This document shows, piece after piece, positions 13,363-25,474 of a stretch of DNA of 64,000 bases. The translations under genes and the position numbers were made by a program. How positions within the stretch are numbered: position 1 is the stretch's first letter; each line of letters opens with the position of its first letter. The stretch is from NCBI GenBank assembly GCA_025201365.1, contig JAIXMF010000022.1, positions 1 through 64,000 of the forward strand. Reading direction: 5' to 3'. This stretch comes from Syncephalis plumigaleata. Taxonomy: Eukaryota; Zoopagomycota; Zoopagomycetes; Zoopagales; Piptocephalidaceae. The notes under the pieces were generated by a model, which was not told where the DNA came from, did no database searches, and saw nothing but the letters and a program-made list of their open reading frames with translations.

Positions 13363-14781
13363 TTATGAGCGCTTAAACTGTTCAGGCGATAAATTGAAGA
13401 ATCGTAGACAATTGCCGCCTAGAATGGCATCGGCTGCTTCATCGCCTAACCAACTTCTCGACTGCTCAACAAGTTCGCCGGGATGTTGCTCACCCAATGG
13501 AAATGGATAATCACTGCCTAGCATGATACGCTCATGTCCATCTAGCTTTTTAATAAGGAATCGTAGTGTATCCTCATCGTGTACCAATGAGTCAAACCAT
13601 ATTTGAGATAGAAACTCGCTAGAGAAATAATTAATGCGTAAGTTATTCCATTCAATGATGAGTGTTTATACGTACATTGGATTACGCTTGCATCGTGTGG
13701 CACATAGATCGGGGCGCACTTTCCAGCCGTGTACAATTCGCGCTAGTGTACCCGGAAATGAGCCACCACCATGTGCGAATGCTACACGTAAACGAGGGTG
13801 TCGTTCTAGTACACCGCCGAATATCAATGAACAGATGGCAATGGTAGTCTCGCATGGCTAATCAATGATATGATTATGTGATCAGTTATCAATTGATATA
13901 CACATTCCATTGCTATATCACTTACCATGCCCACTAGCCATGGTAGCCAGTACTTCTCCCATCGTCCTTTTGTTTCCATATCCCATGGATGAATAAAGAT
14001 AGCAGCGCCTAATTCTTCTGCTGCCTATTCATCAGCATAACATTGATTAGACATTAAGCATATATCTACATGTATATCGTTGTATTGAATACATACCGCA
14101 AATATAGGTTCAAGTTCAGGTGCATCAAGATTCCAATCACCTACATGAGTACCGATTTGCACTCCCTTTAATCCAAGTTCCTGAACACATCGACGCAATT
14201 CTTGAACTGCTAAATCTGGTGCTTGCATAGGCAATGTACCCAATCCTAATAACAATAACAATGTTAACATATTAGGTATCATTCATGAGTGTGCCATGCT
14301 ATTTATTGACACACGCTTACCAATAAATCGATCTGGATCTTCTGCCACTGTCTGCGCTATATGATCATTGAGATAGCGTGCCAAATCGAGTGTATCCTCT
14401 GGTTTGGCCCAATAGCTAAACATAACAGGCACAGTGGATAACACTTGGACGTCAACGTTGTCTCGATCGCACTCTCGAATTCTTTGACTGGGCGACCAAC
14501 AATTGCACTCTATCTGCCTGAACATTTTACCATCTTTGTACATTGTTGCTTTATCCTATAATAATTGCATATTTATGATATTAGACCTTTTACGTAGAGT
14601 TGTATCTATGAGTTAACAATACCGGGTCATCAGCAGAATGTTCCAGCTGAACCCAACCACCATAGCCGTATTTCTTTGCTAGGTCGGGCCAGTTACGCGG
14701 TAGAATGTGCGTATGAATATCTATCCGCAGAGGCCGTGGTCCCTCGGAAGTATCGACACTAGTATGGTTGTCCACTTCCAT
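13363..14781 (-). CDS. 2-amino-3-carboxymuconate-6-semialdehyde decarboxylase (ACMSD)
   Basis: Zinc-dependent amidohydrolase-fold decarboxylase that diverts the kynurenine pathway from NAD synthesis towards 2-aminomuconate. The metal-binding start is [16 protein letters not shown]. The substrate region is [20 protein letters not shown], then [22 protein letters not shown]. Later blocks are [33 protein letters not shown], the His of [11 protein letters not shown], and the catalytic Asp in [10 protein letters not shown]. The end, [19 protein letters not shown], is also typical. About five short introns lie on conserved positions with consistent phase, and no frame breaks were found. With KMO and the RidA-type gene it makes a loose kynurenine-catabolic cluster. 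Confidence 0.93.
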
Positions 14782-16184
14782 AGTGAATGAGTCAAGAATA
14801 TATATATAAGCTCAAGTAAAAGAAAAGCAAGTAAGTATATAAAAGGAGAGAGGCGAGGGAAAAAGAAAGAGAATCAGTAATGAAATGGTAAGTCTTTGAT
14901 CCAATATAATTAGAAGTAATAGCGGTCACTTAAATACAGGGTTTTTCAACCGATTAATACAGTTGCTGTTTATTAATAAATAGATTTGCACAATTGTTAG
15001 CGCCATTATCACATTGCTATTATTATTGAGTAGTTGTCATGGCCCTAGCAATTGAGGGAGGTGTTAAATAGATAAAAGTTGTAAAGATAGCATGACGGAA
15101 TAGCTGCTCTTGGGAATGTGTATGTTAAAGTGAAAGAGGAAGCAAGTGGAATGCGAATGACACGAAGAAGACGCGTATTACTGAGAAAGTAAAAGAACTA
15201 GCTAGCATATAGGTAAGAGGATGTAGACGTGTGTTGTTTACTGACAAGTGGAATGTAGTTGGCACAAAGAAGACGGCGTTGGTAAAGAAGTAAAGAAAGA
15301 GAAACAACAATGAAATAGATACTTAAAATGGATTAGTAAATCATTAATGTCATTAGACACTAATAACAAACATGTCAATTAGTACTAGTGCTTACTGATT
15401 GCTAGTAATAAATGAATAAACTAAATATATACTTATTGCTCCGATCTATTAATTAATATAAGCATAATGATCATACAAGTGTCATTCATTATCATGACAT
15501 CTACATGACATGTTCACTTGTATGTCATCTATCATTGCGCAACCCATAGTCGCTTGACGTGATTGATACTGATTGCAGTCTATCACGATATGTCATCAAA
15601 TAATCCCACGACCACATGGATATATCAATGAAGCCTGAGCATGCTTGATGGTACCAATAGCGTGATACGACGCGCATATCCGACCAGTAAGATTTGTTAA
15701 TGCATGTCACAGTCTTTGGTTGGCACCTCATGCGTTGGTTGTTGCATCAGTGCTATTGCCAGTGAGCATAATCATGATTGAATGGACGATATAGCTGACT
15801 GGTTAATTAATTTACCATTCAAAACGGACATACTATGAGTATACTGTAGCAATACAACATGCATTGAATGAACACTGCATTTGATTCTAATGAAGAAGAC
15901 ACGCTGGGGCCATGTCTACAGGTCCCATTTAGCAGTACTATTTTACACGGATGATATCAATATGCATTGCATAAACCAGTTTACCCATATTGCCATTGCT
16001 TTATTATCAAGCTACTATCAAGTCTATCCTTTGACGACGCAGTAATACTACTAGTCTTCATTCTACCGGCAGATTTAATCACATTCCCAAACAGACCGTT
16101 CCCAATTTTATATTCTGTTTCTAAACGCACATGCCACTTTCTATCGCTCTATAGATTATTATAATTGTATATATTTACTTCACA
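14782..16184. other. Intergenic region, no gene recognised
   Basis: About 1.4 kb between ACMSD and the first seven-helix gene. The first 500 bases are A/G-rich with scattered short frames that look random. It contains one copy of a dispersed repeat (15472-15690, listed separately). The last 200 bases are CT/TA-rich and presumably hold the promoter of the gene at 16185. I see no tRNA or other structural RNA. Confidence 0.4.
15472..15690 (+). repeat. Dispersed repeat, copy 1 (inverted relative to copy 2 at about 59.2-59.4 kb)
   Basis: From CATACAAGTGTCATTCATTA onward, through CATGACATCTACATGACATG and GACGTGATTGATACTGATTG to GCGTGATACGAC, this stretch matches the reverse complement of 59180-59405. 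By eye the identity is about three quarters over some 220 bases. The element is rich in ATGACAT/ATGTCAT words and contains CGTGAT...ATCACG, so it can fold. There is no coding capacity. It is probably a small non-autonomous element, but the family is not identifiable. Confidence 0.65.
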
Positions 16185-17165
16185 ATGCCTGTCATCGACT
16201 ACAATAATCCCGATGATATCAAACTAATTAAAGCGCTTGAAGAAAAGTATGGCATGCCGTTTGATGACATGGCCAAACTCAGCATCAACGACTTTTACAT
16301 GAGGGCCTCTGGAGATATTCCTGAACAGCGCAATCGATTATTGGGAACACAATTCGAACTAGTTTTCGTTCTACTCATTCTCAGTTTGTTTAGTCGGAAC
16401 CTCATCAAGTTATCTAAAGCGCTAATATTAAACCCACGCTCACTGCTTTTATGGTGCTCTTTCATATCCTCATTCTCGGGTGCGGTCACCGAAGGCACTA
16501 TTCTAATAGGATTAACAACAGGTGGTTCCAATTGCAACATATGTCTTTGGATACAAACAGTCGGTATGAGTTTGTCGATGTTCCCCAACAGCATAATACT
16601 GCTTCGTAAGGCATACCTAATGTCACTCAAGAAGAATCGAGTATTATATGTGGGCATTCCATTGATCATGACACAACTTGCAAATCCAATAGTTTGGATA
16701 CAATACTGTACAGTTGTTCCAGAAGTCTACTCGGCTGTGTCGCTTACTACTCGCAGGTTATATTGTGGTTTTGGGCCGGTGTTAATATTCCACATAAATA
16801 TTATTCTCTGTTATTTTCTGTCGTAGAGCCTATAATCAATACGTGATATTTGGCTCCGATATCTGGAAACGACTGATGCGTGAAGGCATACAAACAATGT
16901 GCTTTGTCCTATTATGCAACCTTGTCAGTATACTATCATAGTTTTCTCCAGTAATACCGTGAATAAGGACGTGTTCATTGTTGTAGATTGGTAAGCAACG
17001 ATAATAATAATGATAAATGCCACCTAACATATCATGATTAGGGTCGTAGTTACAACAATACTCGCGAATCATTGCTGCAACAAGAAGATTAAATCACCTA
17101 CTGACCGTAAGCCTAAGACGGAACATCTGTTGCACGTATCACAGATCGCACGGCACATAGTCTAG
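16185..17165 (+). CDS. Seven-helix membrane protein, family copy 1
   Basis: Member of a local paralogous family (other copies at 34.0, 35.3, 37.0 and 38.4 kb). The N-terminus is short and hydrophilic with a conserved aromatic word (here DFYMRAS, elsewhere EYW). Several hydrophobic helices follow, and the family motif after the fourth or fifth helix reads ILLRKAYLMSLKKNR (elsewhere LLERAYL...R.R). A later loop has RAYNQYVIFGSDIWKRLMREG, matching YRQYKRYGDQCWKKLAREG in copy 2. The last intron splits the Trp codon of a conserved DW, as in all copies, and a 40-residue basic tail ends at 17165. Two single-base frame breaks lie near 16820 and 16940. The topology suggests a receptor-like protein, but no named receptor family was recognised. 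Confidence 0.6.
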
Positions 17166-18412
17166 ATGAGCATGATTGTTAATATTGTAGGCTGCTCATT
17201 ATTATTATACAATTGTATTTACTATTAGCATTCACATCTTTCTATCTTGCTGACTAAATGATACATTTTATTATACTGCTACTACTACTATTAGTTTGAT
17301 ACATGCATGTAAAATAAAAGTATTCAAGTGATCTTTGTATTGAAAGTAATTTAATGTAGAAGATACGCTTACATTGATGCTTCGCTGAATTCCATATGGA
17401 ACAACAGTCGTAGCAGGACATTGACGGTAGTGTAAGCAGACTGCTTTAACAGATTATAATAATAACTACGATCGACTACTACGATTACTACAACCGATGG
17501 AATAGTGTCGTCATTAGCGACATGACCTTTCGTCTTTAACCTTCCATTCTTGTGAATGTGATCTGTACCTCTTTCGTCAGTCGATTCCAACTTTGTGGTG
17601 CTATTCGATTCTGTCTCATCGCCACATAACTCATCCATTGTTTGATATTGAGTATCACTATTGTTTCCCTTGCAGCATGCTACTTTACATCGTACTATCA
17701 TTACATTCTTCCTACTCTAATCGGGTGATTGCAAATAACTACACCGCATTATCCAAATAGTTGCTCCATAATCATATGCTGTATTCGATGAGCATTTTAA
17801 ATCGTGTATTTATTGAATAAATATGTTGATAATGCTTACGTTAATGCATAGAGAGCAACAAGTAAACAAATAGAATACGTGATAAACAATATAATAAACA
17901 ACAAGCAGTTAGTAGGATGACTGACTTGTCACGAACGAGTAAGGAACGAGCAAGGAAGGGTGCATGAACACGTATACCAGTTTATTTGGAGATTCGAGTA
18001 TCGTGTATGGAATCGGGGTTATGGTTGCTCGTCTGGATTTCATTCAAATCACCAATGCCTTCGTAGTGGAACCGATGTTCCAGCACAATTCATCCAAGCG
18101 TCGTTGCTTCCAATCATTCAAAACAAGGAGGACAACAACAAGCAACTTAACCGTGATGATTATAGCTATCTACACATCTAAGTACGTATCATAGCTATTA
18201 TTTATTTGTAAAAACGAAAGGCTAATTGCGTTAATCAGAAGGGAAATCTGTATTGTGATATTGGCTAGCATTATGAATGCATGCATACAACGCTTGCCCC
18301 TTTCAACTATCCACTGTTCTTCGTGTATATTGAATGACAACATTGTAATAATAAACTTGATATTTACTGAATCTGTGTTATTTGAATATAATATTTAACA
18401 AATATTTGCCTA
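17166..18412. other. Intergenic region with two weak open frames
   Basis: No recognisable gene. A 110-codon minus-strand frame (17369-17701) and a 76-codon plus-strand frame (17964-18194) exist. Neither shows a family signature, a convincing promoter or conserved-looking composition, so I do not call them. The sequence is AT-rich with ATTATT and CTACTA runs. Confidence 0.35.
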
Positions 18413-19623
18413 TTAAATTAAGGAGGTAGAACTAGTAGCAATTGCAGCAGTCGGTGTAGTGTAGTAGACATGGAACATTTCAAAGATAGTCCAGCTTAGT
18501 ACGGCTCCTGGTACCATGGAGAGAACGCGTGCCCATACACCACGCATGAATGCTCGCCATCGACCCTCGTATTGCCATAGATGCGCCGCAACACTAAGCC
18601 AGTTATTGGCGCGTGCCACCGCTCGATCATCTCCATGAGATACTTGCCAGCGAGTTCGCACCACGTCCAATGGATTGGTCAGTATCGCACCTATCATACA
18701 AGCAATGGCCGATCCGAACAGATAGATCCACATGGGATAGTGCGTGTTGTCGTCAATGATAGTCGCGCTAGCCGCACTCGTGAGACTAAAAATGCTGGTT
18801 TGATGCGTTCATAGATCACGAAATAGATGCACGAGTAGGGCGCGTAAATAAATACACCTAGCCAGTAGCCGCGTAGAAATCCCAGTAAGCCGTCATTCCT
18901 CCAGATACCATACGCTAAGCGACAAGCATCGCGCCAGGTTAAACTTCTGCCGATCTGCTGTCTTCCGATGATGCAACGCTAGTAGACGCTCGTTACGGCA
19001 ATACCCGATGTCTGATCTATCTCCCCCTCCTCATGATGATGATGCTGATGCTCGGATGTTCTTGCCGCGTCGGTGGTCAACAGCGTAAAGGGAATGCTGT
19101 CGTCGTTGTCGTAGAATACCTCGCCAGTCTTACGTTTGCCCGCTTGCATCTGGCTTTTGATGAGCTCCATTGGCGTCCACATGAGATTCGATACGACCTC
19201 TGCGGCACAAGCACCGAGGATATGGCAGAGAAATGCATCGTGGGTGAGTAGGCGAAGCGTATCCACCAACAACCACTTGACGCCGTCATACGTGCCTTGA
19301 TATAGCGTGAGGGCAGGTGCTGAAAACACGAGAGCCACGGCAAGTCCGTTATAAAGGCTCGAGACCGATACTCCCTTGAGACTGTGTCGCAGTTGTAGCC
19401 AGCCACTCTCTGGCTTGTAATCCTCGTCTTGCTTGACCCGAGACGATTGTATCTTTACGCGGAGAGTATCCACTGCCACCGTTAACGAGATATGCTTGTC
19501 GTTAACATACTATAGCAATGACAGCTGATTATGTCGTCGTGTCTACTTACAGGGATAAGTTACGAGGCGTGAGATGATGGCCGAACATGTCGAGGCCACC
19601 AGATGTTGCCACCAACCAAACAT
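18413..19623 (-). CDS. Mitochondrial carrier (SLC25) family protein, frame-broken
   Basis: Inner-membrane solute carrier with three repeats. Exon 1 (MFGWWQHLVASTCSAIISRLVTYP) joins exon 2 at the TGGCAG acceptor near 19475. The join makes PLDTLRVKIQSSR, the canonical PxDxxRxK signature of repeat 1. Repeat 2 shows HILGACAAEVVSNLMWTPMELIKSQMQ and, after an acidic His-rich loop, LTWRDACRLAYGIWRNDGLLGFLRGYW. Repeat 3 has AIACMIGAILTNPLDVVRTRWQ and ends with VWARVLSMVPGAVLSWTIFE. The frame must change near 18990-19010 and near 18800, each by one base; an isolated TAG appears only because of the first change. The substrate is unknown. It is divergent from the ARB1 gene. Confidence 0.8.
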
Positions 19624-20350
19624 ACTAGCTAGACTAAATAATGATAACAACAATGGTAGTGATAGCAAGTGCTACATATAATACGTATGATATGCAGCTC
19701 AATTGTCCTGCAATTCTTATCGCCGTCTGTGGCACCACACTATTACTTTTTATTATTCATACAATTATACTGCGGAATCAATGTTTATTCTGTCTACTTG
19801 TATTATCTAGCATTATAGCTAGAATGGCTCATAATCTTATCTGATATCTCCTATAGCTTCTATCATATTGACATAGAGCGGAATATCATCATATCAGCAT
19901 CATATCTCTCTATCAATAAGGATGAAGATAGCGGGAACCAATAAGCATGCGCGGTTTCTTCTTTTTTAATTTCTTTTTTTCCTTGATTGTGCCGCTTCTT
20001 TTTTTTCTTTCCTTGACTCCTATCGCCGTTGTTGTCGTTGTCGTTGTAGTAGTTGAGATTACTCTTGTATTTCCTTATACTTACTTGCCTACGGATCGTT
20101 CTACTTGATCGTAAAACAAAAGAAACAAAAGCACGATCATACGCAAAATACCTTTTATTATCAGGGCAAGCTATTTACTTTATTACAAACGTCGATTGTA
20201 GTCATCTAGATTGTCTTCATCGCTCTCTTTCCTTCCTTCTTTCTCCTTCTCTCTTATTTCTATCGTATTATCAGCGATAACTGCCTTTCCGCTTTGGCTT
20301 AGCATTTATTCTCCCCTATCATTGCATAGCAGTTACATATTAGCAGCAAC
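19624..20350. other. Divergent intergenic region between the carrier and ARB1
   Basis: 727 bases between two start codons. The ARB1-proximal half is T- and CT-rich (TTTTTTCTTTCC, CTTTCCTTCCTTCTTTCTCC), a pattern that precedes other highly expressed genes here. No RNA gene or conserved open frame was seen. Confidence 0.4.
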
Positions 20351-22186
20351 ATGTCTTCTGCCTCTAAACAAAAGCGTAACGCCAAAAAAGCCGCCAAAGC
20401 TGCGGCAAAAAACGAAGATGCCGGCGTATCAAAGATCACGGCAGCCGTCGCACGTACCAAGCTTAATGTCGATCTCACATGTACCGGTGTGTTGACCTCC
20501 GAGCCACGATCGCGCGATATTAAGATCGAGTCGTTCACCATGTCCTACTTCGGTAACGAGCTTATTCAGAACTCGACCATTGAACTCAACTTCAACCGTC
20601 GTTACGGTCTGATCGGTGCCAATGGTTCCGGCAAGAGTACCTTCCTTAAGGCATTGGCCGATCGTGAAGTGCCTATTCCCGAGCACATTGATGTAAGTAG
20701 CGACTATTGCTCGTATGCTTCTGTTGTCAATCATTTATTAATTGCATTCATTGTTGAATATACAGGTGTATCTACTTCGTGAGGAAGCACCACCCACCAA
20801 TATGACACCACTTCGCTATGTGGTTAAATCGGCCGAGGATGAGATTGCACGTCTCGAGCAACAAATTGAACAGCTTATGGCGAGGAGAATGGTGCGGAGA
20901 ACCCGTTACTCGACGACTTGTACGATCGTATCGATGGTATGGACGCTGCCACATTCGAAGTGCGTGCCGCCACACTCCTACACGGTCTCGGTTTCGACAA
21001 GGCATTCATGGCCAAGAACACCGAGGATTTGTCCGGTGGTTGGCGTATGCGTGTTGCATTGGCCAAAGCACTGTTCGTCCGTCCCACTTTGTTGCTATTG
21101 GACGAGCCTACCAACCATTTGGATTTGGAAGCCTGTGTGTGGCTCGAGGAATACCTCAAGACCTACGATCGTATTCTAGTGCTAGTATCGCACTCGCAAG
21201 ATTTCTTGAACGGTGTCTGCACCAACATGATCAATCTTACACATCATCGTACTCTCGCCTACTACGGTGGTAACTACGACACCTATGTCAAGACACGCGC
21301 TGAAAATGAAGTCAACCAGATGAAGGCGTATGAGAAGCAACAAGCGGAAATTGAGCACATCAAGAAGTTCATTGCATCGGCTGGTACCTATGCTAATCTA
21401 GTACGTCAGGCCAAGAGTAAGCAAAAGATCATCGACAAGATGGAGGCGGATGGTCTCATTCAGAAGGTCGAGCCACCACCAGGCTACAAGTTCCGCTTCA
21501 ATGAAACCACCAAATTGCCACCACCAGTCTTGTCATTCGAGAATGTCTTCTTCGCCTATTCCGGTCGTATGGAGGACTGTCTCTACCGTAATATTAACCT
21601 CGGTGTCGACATGGACTCGCGTGTCGCCTTAGTAGGTCCAAATGGTGCTGGCAAGTCCACGCTATTGAAGCTGATGATGGGCGAGATCGACTCTACCGAT
21701 GGTCGTGTACAACGTCATAGTCACTTGAAGTTGGCGAAATACAGTCAGCACAGTAACGACCAGCTTAACATGTCGCAAACACCCATCGAGTACATGCGAT
21801 CGAAATTCCCGCAAATGGCACTCGACACCGATGGCTGGCGTCGTCAGCTTGGTCGATTCGGTGTGTCGGGCTCACGTCAAACCTCGCCCATCGGCCATTT
21901 ATCCGATGGTATTAAGTCGCGTATTGTATTCGCCGAGATTGCTCTCACCAATCCAAGCATTATCCTCTTGGACGAACCTACCAATCACTTGGATATTGAA
22001 TCAATTGACTCGTTGGCCGATGCCATCAACCACTACGATGGTGGTGTTGTACTAGTGTCTCACGACTTCCGACTTATCGGTCAGGTGGCCAAGAACATCT
22101 GGGTATGTGAGAATGGCAAGGTTACCGAGTGGAAGAAGTCGATCGAGGAATACAAGGAGACATTGCGTAAGAATGTCAAGCTCTAA
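20351..22186 (+). CDS. ARB1: ABC-F ATPase Arb1/ABCF2 (ribosome biogenesis)
   Basis: Soluble twin-ATPase of the ABC-F family. Yeast Arb1 works in 40S and 60S subunit maturation. The N-terminus is Lys/Ala-rich (SASKQKRNAKKAAKAAAKNE). Domain 1 has Walker A GANGSGKST, signature LSGGW and Walker B LLLLDEPTNHLDLEA, then SHSQDFLNGVCTNM. The inter-domain linker contains KKFIASAGTYANLVRQAKS. Domain 2 has GPNGAGKST, a slightly altered signature (HLSDGIKSR), IILLDEPTNHLDIES and a SHDFRL switch. Exon 1 ends at 20692 (…HID) and exon 2 starts at 20766 (VYLLREE), in frame. A single-base frame break lies near 20882, in the stretch equivalent to ‘MxxEENGAENP’. An AATAAA-like signal follows the stop. Confidence 0.93.
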
Positions 22187-22428
22187 ACGCCATCAACATA
22201 TATTACACGCCTATATGTGGAAACCTTTAGTTTTAAAATAAATTCACTTAGATGGCATTGTAGAGTAACAATAATTATATAATCTTGATACTTTTTACAT
22301 GTAGTCATTCATCTAACTATAATAGTCAGAACATTACATGTTTATTTCATATTTATGTAATAGACTAAATGATCTTGTATCAGTGGATATCTTGATGATT
22401 GATAGGCATACTAGTTATAGTGGTTGAT

Positions 22429-22602
22429 TTAACGGCCACCACCACCAATACCGCTACCATTAGTGCCGCCCATATTGCCTAAGCCGCCACCCATATTGCC
22501 TAGATGACCATCTTGAGGAGTACGACGAACTAACATAGGCACCGCACTGACTGTAGCTAAACTTGCTACAACAACTATAGCGGCGATAGCGAAAAGCTTC
22601 AT
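22429..22602 (-). CDS. Small glycine-rich secreted peptide precursor
   Basis: A 57-residue intronless frame. It begins with a clear signal peptide (MKLFAIAAIVVVASLATVSA), continues with VPMLVRR, and ends with a mature part rich in Gly and Asn (two LGNMGG repeats, then a Gly run). The Val-Arg-Arg is a likely Kex2-type processing site. The arrangement signal peptide, Pro-x-Leu-Val-Arg-Arg, then mature peptide is the same as in the micro-exon gene at 60723, so both probably belong to one class of secreted pro-peptides in this organism. No homologue is recognised. Confidence 0.7.
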   Translation of the reverse strand: MKLFAIAAIVVVASLATVSAVPMLVRRTPQDGHLGNMGGGLGNMGGTNGSGIGGGGR

Positions 22603-22893
22603 GTTGATGTTAACCTATATATATATATAAAGTAGTAATAAATACTAATAGTATAGTAATTCAAGTAGACGAGATGTGGATACAAAACAGAAGAGATAGC
22701 TAGTAGAACGACATGTACTCGTTGCTTCCCTTTGCATTCTACACAGTCTCAAATGGAATGGTGATGGGTATTGCCACCAATCATTATTCGATGTACACTC
22801 AATGGATGAATTTTCATTTTAAATTTCTTTTTTTTCTTTCTTGACTCCTACAATATTAGCACGTCTATTGTAGATTTATCCCTGTTAACCTTG

Positions 22894-25458
22894 ATGAATT
22901 CGCTACTAATTGCTCGTGCTGTTGCTTTACGTCGAGCAGCCGCGTTAGTGCGGGTGAGTGCACTCGACTGTGTACCGCGTGCATCGCTAGCAGGAGGCAG
23001 CCTATTATCACGACCTGCCACACTTGCTGGTGGCGTTAACGTATTGGGACGAGCTCAACAACAGGAACGTTATTATGCTTCACACCACGATGGTAACTAC
23101 AAGGGTAAGGGCAGTGGTAAGAGGGGATCGCCCGGTCAGTTTAAAAGCAAGAAGAAGCCTGTACAGAGTATGTACCCGACGCCAGAGTCCATTCCACCAT
23201 GGCTTGCTATTCCACATGATGCTGAGGATCCACTGGTAGCTGCATCCAACAAATCTACCACATCTACCGAGGCCGTTAATGATGGCGAGGATGGTGATGG
23301 TGATACTAGTCCAAATACCGTGGAGCCAGTTATGGATGAAGCAACCCTAGAAATCAATAAGCAACTGTTAACGACACCACTTAACGAGGCATGGTTCTAC
23401 TATGTTGATCTACCGCAAGCAACGCAACAACAAATACCGACGTATACAGTCAATCAATTCCTCGCTCGTTTAAAGCGGGAAGGTGATGTAGACGCGCTAC
23501 AACGTATGTATCAAGTAGTGACGGAAGCGGAAGTCAACAAAAATGTCGACATATCCACGTATAACACGCTACTTCATACGGCTATACGTGAGGGCAAATC
23601 GGTGGAGACGCAAAAGATACTGGCACGTATCGATAGTGCTAATATCAAGTGGAATACCGTCACCTATAACGTGCTCATTTACGGATACACTCGTTCTAAT
23701 ATGCATCGTGAGGCAAAGGTTTATTTCGAAAAGTTACGCTCTCAAGAGGATGACATTTACCCGGACGCCTACACTTACACCACGATGATCGCGTCCTATT
23801 GTCGTCGTGGCATGATTGCAGATGCCGAGAATCTAATTACCGAGATGCAAACCGATGGTTTCCCGGTGACCGTCTATCTAGAGGAGATTATGCTACGTGG
23901 TTATGCATTGGCTAATCGGATCAAGACTGCACTGGAGGTGCTTAAAGTACTCGAGAAGCGAGCAAAGAATGACGCTGCTGCTGCTGCTGCCGATGCTACT
24001 GCCGATGCTGAGAATGGCGAATCATCGGAAAGCACTGCCAAGAAGCCGTATCGATTAACGCCAAGTATCTACAATGCCATTCTAGGCGCGCAATGGCGAG
24101 CCAATCCGGATTCTCATCGTATTGTAGAGTTGTATAAACGTATGCGAAGCAATGGCGTACGACCAAACCCGATGACATATGCTATCACGGAATTGTCACC
24201 CGATGAGGGATTCAGCATGATGCGCGGACATGATTGGAATCCCACGACGCAGGAGATGAATGCATTCCTTAATGACGCGTTGAAATCCAACAACTTTACA
24301 GGTGCCTTTAACATTATTCGCGAGCATCAAAGGAGCCAGCCATTCCATTGGATGCAGTCAGTTACGCTATACTGATTGACGCGCAAGTGAAGGCGAATCA
24401 TGTCGACGAAGCATTCGAGCTATTTAAAGAGATGCGCGACAGTGGTATTGCTCCAGATACTGTGGTGTACACTACACTACTAGATGCATGTGCACGATCT
24501 CATGATTATGCGCGTGCTCGCATGCTATTCGACGGTATGCTAGCATCGGATGCTAGTGTACGACCCAACATCTACTCGTATAACGTTATACTGGGCATGC
24601 TGGCACGTAAGGGCGATTTGACGGAGGCACAACAACTTATCGACACCATGCCTACTCATGGTGTACTACCCGATATACGCAGCTATAACACGCTACTTAC
24701 GATTTATGCCACTAAAAGAACATGAAGGGCGCGTGGCAAGTATACGAGAAGATGTGCGAGCAGTCGATTACTCCGGATACACAAACATTCGCTTCACTTA
24801 TGGAATTGGGCGTGGCCTGTAACGATTTGCCTTTGGTGAGCGTGTTCTAACGGGAGCATTCACCAATTTAGCGGGACATCAACGGCAGCATCAATATCAG
24901 AATAGAATTATCGCTCCTATGTCGGCACAGCTAATGCAACTCTACTTGGAGGCGAATCAAGCAGCCAAGGCACAAGCTATCTGGCAACAATTACGCGATC
25001 ATCACATTACACCTAATCAGCATTGTATTGCCGCCGTATTACAAGCGTGTATTCAACAGGGTCATCTCTCCACCGCTCATACGATTTGGAAGCAACTTGG
25101 CGATGAAGAGGTCGAGCTACGTGATCGTGCATTAACCGCCTATGCCAACGTGCTACTAGTGGAGGAACGATGGGATGATATGTTGAATGTATTCAAATTA
25201 ATGGAGAACATACCGTCAGACGATACACTCGTGCCATTCCTGGATAAATTACGCGATGCTGGTCGTGTCGAAGAGGCGAACGAACTACTACGCTCATCAC
25301 GATCTACAACAAGTAGTAATAGCGATAATGATGCAACCGATTATACTAGAGAGATGCATCCACGATCACGTACACAAAAGGATAGGCAGCCATATCGTAG
25401 AAATAATAGCGGCAGCCACAATAGTAATAACAACTATCGACATCATCATGAACGTTAA
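22894..25458 (+). CDS. Pentatricopeptide repeat (PPR) protein, probably mitochondrial
   Basis: The ATG at 22894 starts an Arg/Ala/Leu-rich, acid-free N-terminus (NSLLIARAVALRRAAALVRV), a good mitochondrial presequence. Repeats of about 35 residues follow, with the PPR pattern VxYNxLIxGYxxxGxxxxAxxxFxxM. Examples are VTYNVLIYGYTRSNMHREAKVY, DAYTYTTMIASYCRRGMIADA, VVYTTLLDACARSHDYARAR and NIYSYNVILGMLARKGDLTEA. Proteins of this type bind organellar RNA and act in its processing or translation. The tail is Asn/His/Arg-rich. The frame shifts about three times (near 24347, 24717 and 24838), each a single base. It is convergent with SF3A3, with only 16 bases between the two stops. Confidence 0.85.
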
Positions 25459-25474
25459 ACATATGCATTTATTA

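Noticed and set aside
17369-17701. 110-codon minus-strand frame as a gene
   Set aside because: No recognisable domain, no supporting splice or promoter context, and low-complexity valine and serine/threonine runs.
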